A program made the translations under genes and the position numbers. Of a DNA stretch of 64,000 bases, positions 10,901 to 16,900 are shown one piece after another. The stretch is from Vicia villosa (taxonomy: Eukaryota; Streptophyta; Magnoliopsida; Fabales; Fabaceae): contig NW_026705452.1 of NCBI RefSeq assembly GCF_029867415.1, positions 186,001 through 250,000 on the forward strand. Reading direction: 5' to 3'. Each line of letters starts with the position of its first letter. Positions within the stretch are counted from its first letter, which is position 1. Under the pieces are notes generated by a model. The model did not search any database and was not told where the DNA came from. It saw only the letters and a program-made list of their open reading frames with translations.

Positions 10901-13900
10901 TTAAGTTCCTTGGAAGAATTGGAGTCATCTTTGCTCGCTCATGAGTCGCGTCTGGAGAAACATCGCAAAGCTGCGATTACAGAGTCGACGATGGTAAATC
11001 TCACTCAGGCGACACCTTCACCTGCTCCGGTCGCCTCCGATCAAGCCGTGACTGAGGCGTTTCCTCAAGGAACGAGTCACGTCATTGCTAATGCTGAAAA
11101 TCATGCCTATGGCGCACGTGGTGGTCGCTCTGGCCGTGGCGGTGGTTGTTTTGGCCGTGGTGGAGGTCGTTTTGGCAAATCAACTTGTCAGATTTGTCAC
11201 AAACCTGGTCATGATGCTTCAGTATGCTACTATCGTTATACCAATTCTAGTGGTGCTGGTTATCCACAGCAAAGAGCTCCCTTCAATCCTTTCCTTGTGG
11301 CTCCTCGTGCTGTTTATCCAGTGCAGTTTGCGTATGCTTCTCCCAGAGCTGCACCTCCTAGATCCTCAGCACCACAGGCCTTTTATGCAGGTACTGAAGC
11401 TAGTAGCTCCAATCAATGGTGGTATCCTGACTCAGGAGCTTCTCATCATGTTACTCCTGAGGCCTCTAATGTGTCTGACTCTGCTTCTGTGCCTGGAACT
11501 GAACAAGTCTTCATAGGTAACGGCCAAGGTTTGTCTATCAACTCTGTTGGTTCTATGTCCTTTCCCTTACCTCACAAACCTCACCTATCTCTTACCTTTA
11601 GGAATCTCTTACATGTCCCTCACATTACTAAAAATCTTATGAGTGTGAGCAAATTTGCTCTAGATAATAATGTGTTTTTTGAATTTCACCCTAAATTCTG
11701 TGTTGTCAAATCTCAGGCTACTTTTGAAGTTTTACTCAGTGGTCTTGTTGGTGCTGATGGCCTCTATAAGTTTCCCAATCCTGCTGCTCCTCAACTGTCC
11801 AAGTCTCTTCATACTTGTAGTACTAGTTATAGTTCTCCTGCAACAAGCAGTTGTAATACTTCACACTGTATGACAAATTCTATGTCTCAATGTACTGAGT
11901 CCTTTAATAGTAATACTACAAATCATCTGTCTCATTGTAATGAATCTTTCAATAATAATACTACAAGTTCTTTTTTCAGTCCTTCTCTAAATTCTGCCAC
12001 TACTAGCACTGTTTTATCATCACCACACTCTAATAATTCAGCATCTATAGCAACAAATAAGTATGTTCTATGGCATACTAGATTGGGACACCCTAATCAT
12101 CATGCTCTTACTGAAGTTTTTAAACTGTGTAAACTGTCTATTCCTCCCAAACCACCTGCAGAGTTGTGTCATGCTTGCTGCATTGGTAAGTCCCATAGAC
12201 TTCCATCTTCCTTGTCTGCCACTGTCTATTCTCACCCATTTAAACTGGTTGTGTGTGATCTCTGGGGCCCTGCCCCTATGCAGTCATCTAGTGGCTATAC
12301 CTATTTTCTAACATGTGTTGATGCCTTCTCTAGGTTTGTTTGGGTTTTTCCTCTCAAACTTAAGTCTGACACCATGGTCCAGTTTCTTCAGTTTAAGAAA
12401 ATGGTAGAACTTCAATTCAACTGTCCTATAAAATGTGTCCAAACTGATGGGGGAGGAGAGTTTAGGCCTCTCACTAAGCATCTCACAGATCTAGGGATTG
12501 TTCATAGGTTCACTTGTCCTCATACACATCACCAAAATGGTCTTGTTGAACGCAAGCATAGGCACATTGTTGAGACTGGTCTCACTCATCTTGCTCTTTC
12601 CACTCTCCCTTTAAAATTCTGGGATCATGCTTTTGTTACAGCTGCATATCTCATAAACAGAATTCCCACTCCTACTCTTGACAATGTCTCACCTTATTTC
12701 AAATTGCTTCACAAACCTCCTGATTACTCCACTCTTAAAGTCTTTGGATGTGCTTGTTATCCCTTCCTTCGTCCCTATAACACTCATAAGCTAGCCTATA
12801 GATCTCAACAATGCATATTTCTTGGGTATTCCACCTCTCATAAAGGCTATAAATGCCTTGCTTCAGATGGCCATATCTATATTTCTAAGGATGTTGTTTT
12901 CCATGAGGCTAATTTTTCTTATTCCACTTTATTCCCCTCTCCTTCCAAATCAGCATCCTCTTTCTCCCTTTCTCCCAGTTTTCAATCTGTCCCTCCTGTC
13001 TCCTTTTCCTCTGCTGCCAGTCCATCTCATCTTCCTTCCTCTTCCTCCAATTCTTCCCCTCCTCAACCTGGCAGTCCTAGTGTCACTCCTAGGTCTCCCT
13101 CCTCTGATTCTGCTGTTCATTCTGACCACTCCTTTTCATCTAGTCAGCTTTCCTTGTCTTCCAATCAGCAGCCTGTCCCTCAACCCCTTACTGCCATTCC
13201 CACTGCCACTTCTCCTTCTTCCTCTCCTGCTCTAATTCTCTCTGACCCAGCTGAAGCTAGCACCCTCTCCCCTTCCTCTTCTCCAAATTCCTCTCCTTCA
13301 GTTGGTCCTAACCCTAATCACAGTCCTAGTTCTAGTCACAGCTCTGCCAACACAAGTTTACCTTTCATTCATCCCCAAAATATCCACCCTATGCAGACTA
13401 GAGCCAAAAGAGGCATCACTTCCTAGACTTCACCCTACCCTGTTATTAGCTCACATAGAACCAACATCTGTTGAGCAAGCCTTGGCTGCTCCTAATTGGT
13501 TTCAGGCTATGAAGGAAGAGTATCAGGCACTGCTGAGAAATCAGACCTGGACTTTGGTGAAAGCTCCTATTGGAAGGAAACCTATTGGCTGTAAGTGGGT
13601 TTTCAGAACAAAGGACAATCCTGATGGTTCCATAAACAGATACAAGCCCAGATTGGTGGCTAAAGGGTTCCATCAAAAGGCTGACAGTGATTTTCAAGAG
13701 ACCTTTTCCCCTGTTATCAAACCTGTAACTGTCAGAATTGTTCTCTCTATTGCAGTTACAAATAAATGGAACTTGCAGCAAATTGGTGTCAACAATGCCT
13801 TTCTCAATGACATTCTTGAAGAGGAAATTTTTATGCAACAGCCTCCTGGTTTTGAGGCAGCTGACAGGACTCTGGTTTGCAAATTGAACAAGGCCATTTA

Positions 13901-16900
13901 TGGTTTAAAACTGGCTCCTAGGGCCTGGTTTGATAAACTCAAGAGTGCCTTGGTTCAGCTTGGTTTTCAGGCTAGTAGATGTGATCCTAGTCTTTTCTTG
14001 CTGCATCAAGGTAAGCTTCAGATTATGATTCTGGTCTATGTTGATGACATCATCATCACAGGCAGTTCTGCTCAATTTATAGCCTCCTTAATCAAGCATC
14101 TCAATGATAAATTCTCCCTCAAACAGCTGGGACAACTTGATTATTTCTTGGGCATTCAAGTCACCCATCTTTCCAATGGCTCTCTCCTTTCTCAAACCAA
14201 GTACATCTCAGACTTACTTTCCAAACTTAATATGCTGAATGCTAATGGCATGCCCACTCCCATGGTCTCCAGCAGCAAATTGTCTAAAGTTGGGTCTGCT
14301 GTTGATGATCCTACTCAATTTAGGTCTGTTGTTGGTGCCCTGCAATATGCTACTTTGACTAGGCCTGAGATCTCATTCTCTGTCAACAAAGTCTGTCAAT
14401 TTCTGTCCAATCCTTTAGAGGATCATTGGAAGGCTGTCAAGAGAATCTTGAGGTACTTAAGTGGTACTTTACACCATGGCCTCCTTATTCAACCTGCTTC
14501 TCTTCAGCAACCTATGCAACTGTTAGGGTTCTGTGATGCAGATTGGGCATCAGACGCTGATGACAGAAGGTCCACTTCAGGTGCCAGTATATACCTTGGT
14601 CCCAATGCTGTTTCATGGTGGTCCAAGAAGCAACAGCTTGTTGCAAGGTCCAGTGCTGAAGCAGAATATCGCAATATGGCTCAGTTAGCTGCTGAACTCA
14701 TTTGGATTCAGTCTTTGCTTAAGGAACTCCACTGTTCCTCTCAAGTGCCTAGGATCTTGTGTGATAATTTGAGCACTGTCACTCTGACTCATAATCCTAT
14801 TCTCCACAACAGAACTAAGCATATGGAACTGGATATTTTCTTTCTGCGAGAGAAAGTGCTTAGCAATAGCCTGTCTGTTGCTCATGTTCCAGCCCAAGAC
14901 CAATGGGCTGACATTCTCACCATGCCCTTGTCTGCTGCCAAGTTTGTGCCCCTTCGTTCTAAACTGCGTGTGTTGGACAAGACTAGTTTGACAAGCCCAC
15001 CAGCAGCTTCTAAGGGGGACTAATAGAGTAGTTTATAATATATGCCTTTGTATTATCTTTCTATTGTGTTGGACAAGACTAGTTTGACAAACCCACCAGC
15101 AGCTTCTAAGGGGGACTAATAGAGTAGTTTATAATATATGCCTTTGTATTATCTTTCTATTCTATTATGCTGAGCTGTCAGTTTGTTACACTGACTCAGC
15201 TAGTTTGTTAGGCTTGCTTTGCCATATATAGCAGCCCCTTGTATCATTGTTAATTCATTCAATACAATGAGAGTTTCTTTCAATTCTCTCCAATTTACCA
15301 AACTCTATCACTATCTAACGAAACATATTTTTTATTTATTATAAGTTATGGGGCTCCTCTTAATTTATACGAGATTCAAATTATATGATGAATTTCATAT
15401 AAATTTTAACTAATAAAAGGGAGTTTATTAAAATTTATGTGTCAAAGAGAATGTTCTTAATATTATTTAATTTATATTTTACTTTTTTAATTTTTATATT
15501 TTCACTTTTTTTAAGTAATTACTCTCTTCTCTTTTTCAAATAGTAAACAGATATATACTTATTTATGTTGTTTATTTCAATATTTATTTATTAATTAAAG
15601 TGACATTTGTAGTAATTTTACGATCAGTATTGATAAATTTAAACTTTATATCTTAAAGTTATAATATTAAAACTCTTTTTTGAATTAAAAAATTTACTCT
15701 ACTATTTTTCACCCCCATCAGAAAAAATCTCTGGATCTGCCACTGCTCTTAAGTATCAAAGGATTCTTTTTACTGCAGTCCTGACCTTCTAGAGGTTGAG
15801 ACAAGAACTGACGAGCTTTGTTCACTGCAAAGCTAATTTCAGGCCTTGTAATTGTGGCATACTGCAGAGCTCCTACTATGGACTTGTAGAAATTTGGATC
15901 ACTGTGATAGTAAGAGCCATGCCTTGAGAATTTCAAGCTTGAGATCATTGGAGTTGGCAGTCCTTTTGCTTTTGACAAATTTGTTTTAGTAAGTCCCTTA
16001 GGTATTTGGTTTGAGAGAGAAATAAAGATCCATCAGGGTGTTGGCTGACCTCTATCCTTAAGGAGTACTCAAGATTTTCCAATTGCTTAAGAGCGAATTA
16101 ATCATTGAGTTTGTTTATGAGTGCTTTGATGCGAGGTTGAGAGCTATCAGTGACAATTATGTCATCAACATAAAGCAGCTTCACAATAGTGTTAGTTTGA
16201 GTAATTAATGTGATTCACAATAGTGTTAGTTTGAGTAATTAATGTGAACAGTGATGGATCACATTTGCTGGAAATAAAACCAAAGCTCTTAAGGGCACAA
16301 TTGAGCTTCAAACAAGGCTCTGTTTCAAGTCATAAATGGCCTTGATGTGTTTGCATACTAATGGTTTGCCAGCATGTTTAAATCTTGGTGGTTGGTTCAT
16401 ATAAACCTCTTCCTCAAGGATTCCATTGAGGAAGGCATTATTAACATCTAACTGAGGGATGACCCATCTTTTGGATATAGCTATAGTGAGTATAACCCTG
16501 ACTGGACCCCTTTGCCACTTGCCACTTGGCTTTGTATTTGTTCAAAGTGCCATTAGGATTTTGTTTGACCCTATAGACCCATTTGCACCTGTTAAGAAAT
16601 GTGATTTGGCCTAACTCAACCCTACAAAACCGGCTAGTAGGGTGAGGATTACCCCCACTTATAAGCCCACTTATAAGCACATGTTTAGGCCAGATATTGT
16701 CCGATGTGGAACTCTTAACAGCACCCAATAAACTGTTTTTTGCGACTGTCTTTTGGGAGGCAGAGTAGTTAAGGTCCAGGTGTGGTTGTTGGGCAGAGCC
16801 TCATGCTCAATAGTCATAGCAGCAAGCCAGTGAGGGCATTGAAGAGCAACTTTGTAGGAGGTTGGTTCTACCTCAATAAGTAGTAGAGTGGGATGAAGTC

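Larger units (their letters stand above)
10126..15310 (+). mobile_element. Full-length Ty1/copia retrotransposon, young
   Basis: Two 194-bp LTRs (10126-10319 and 15117-15310) differ at one position. The 5-bp duplication CTATC flanks them (10121-10125 and 15311-15315). The interior encodes gag, protease, integrase, reverse transcriptase and RNase H in copia order. The near-identity of the LTRs implies a recent insertion. Two defects are visible: a frameshift between the integrase and reverse transcriptase parts, and a 96-bp tandem duplication at the 3' LTR junction. It sits in the sense orientation in FLOE intron 2, so its LTR promoter and polyadenylation signals could interfere with FLOE. Confidence 0.93.
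9843..15745. mobile_element. Non-autonomous hAT element, split by a copia retrotransposon
   Basis: The termini are CAGGGGCGGATGCA at 9843 and the complement of CAGTGGCAGATCCAG ending at 15745, imperfect inverted repeats starting CAG as in hAT elements. The 8-bp sequence CTCTTAAG flanks it exactly (9835-9842 and 15746-15753), the duplication length of hATs. Without the copia insert the element is about 0.7 kb of AT-rich DNA with no transposase. A perfect 16-bp palindrome GGGGGCTTAAGCCCCC sits at 9870-9885. It inserted into the old copia RNase H region. Confidence 0.87.

Noticed and set aside
13302..15023. A separate host gene downstream of the copia ORF
   Set aside because: Reverse transcriptase and RNase H motifs continue the copia polyprotein; the split is a frameshift inside one element.
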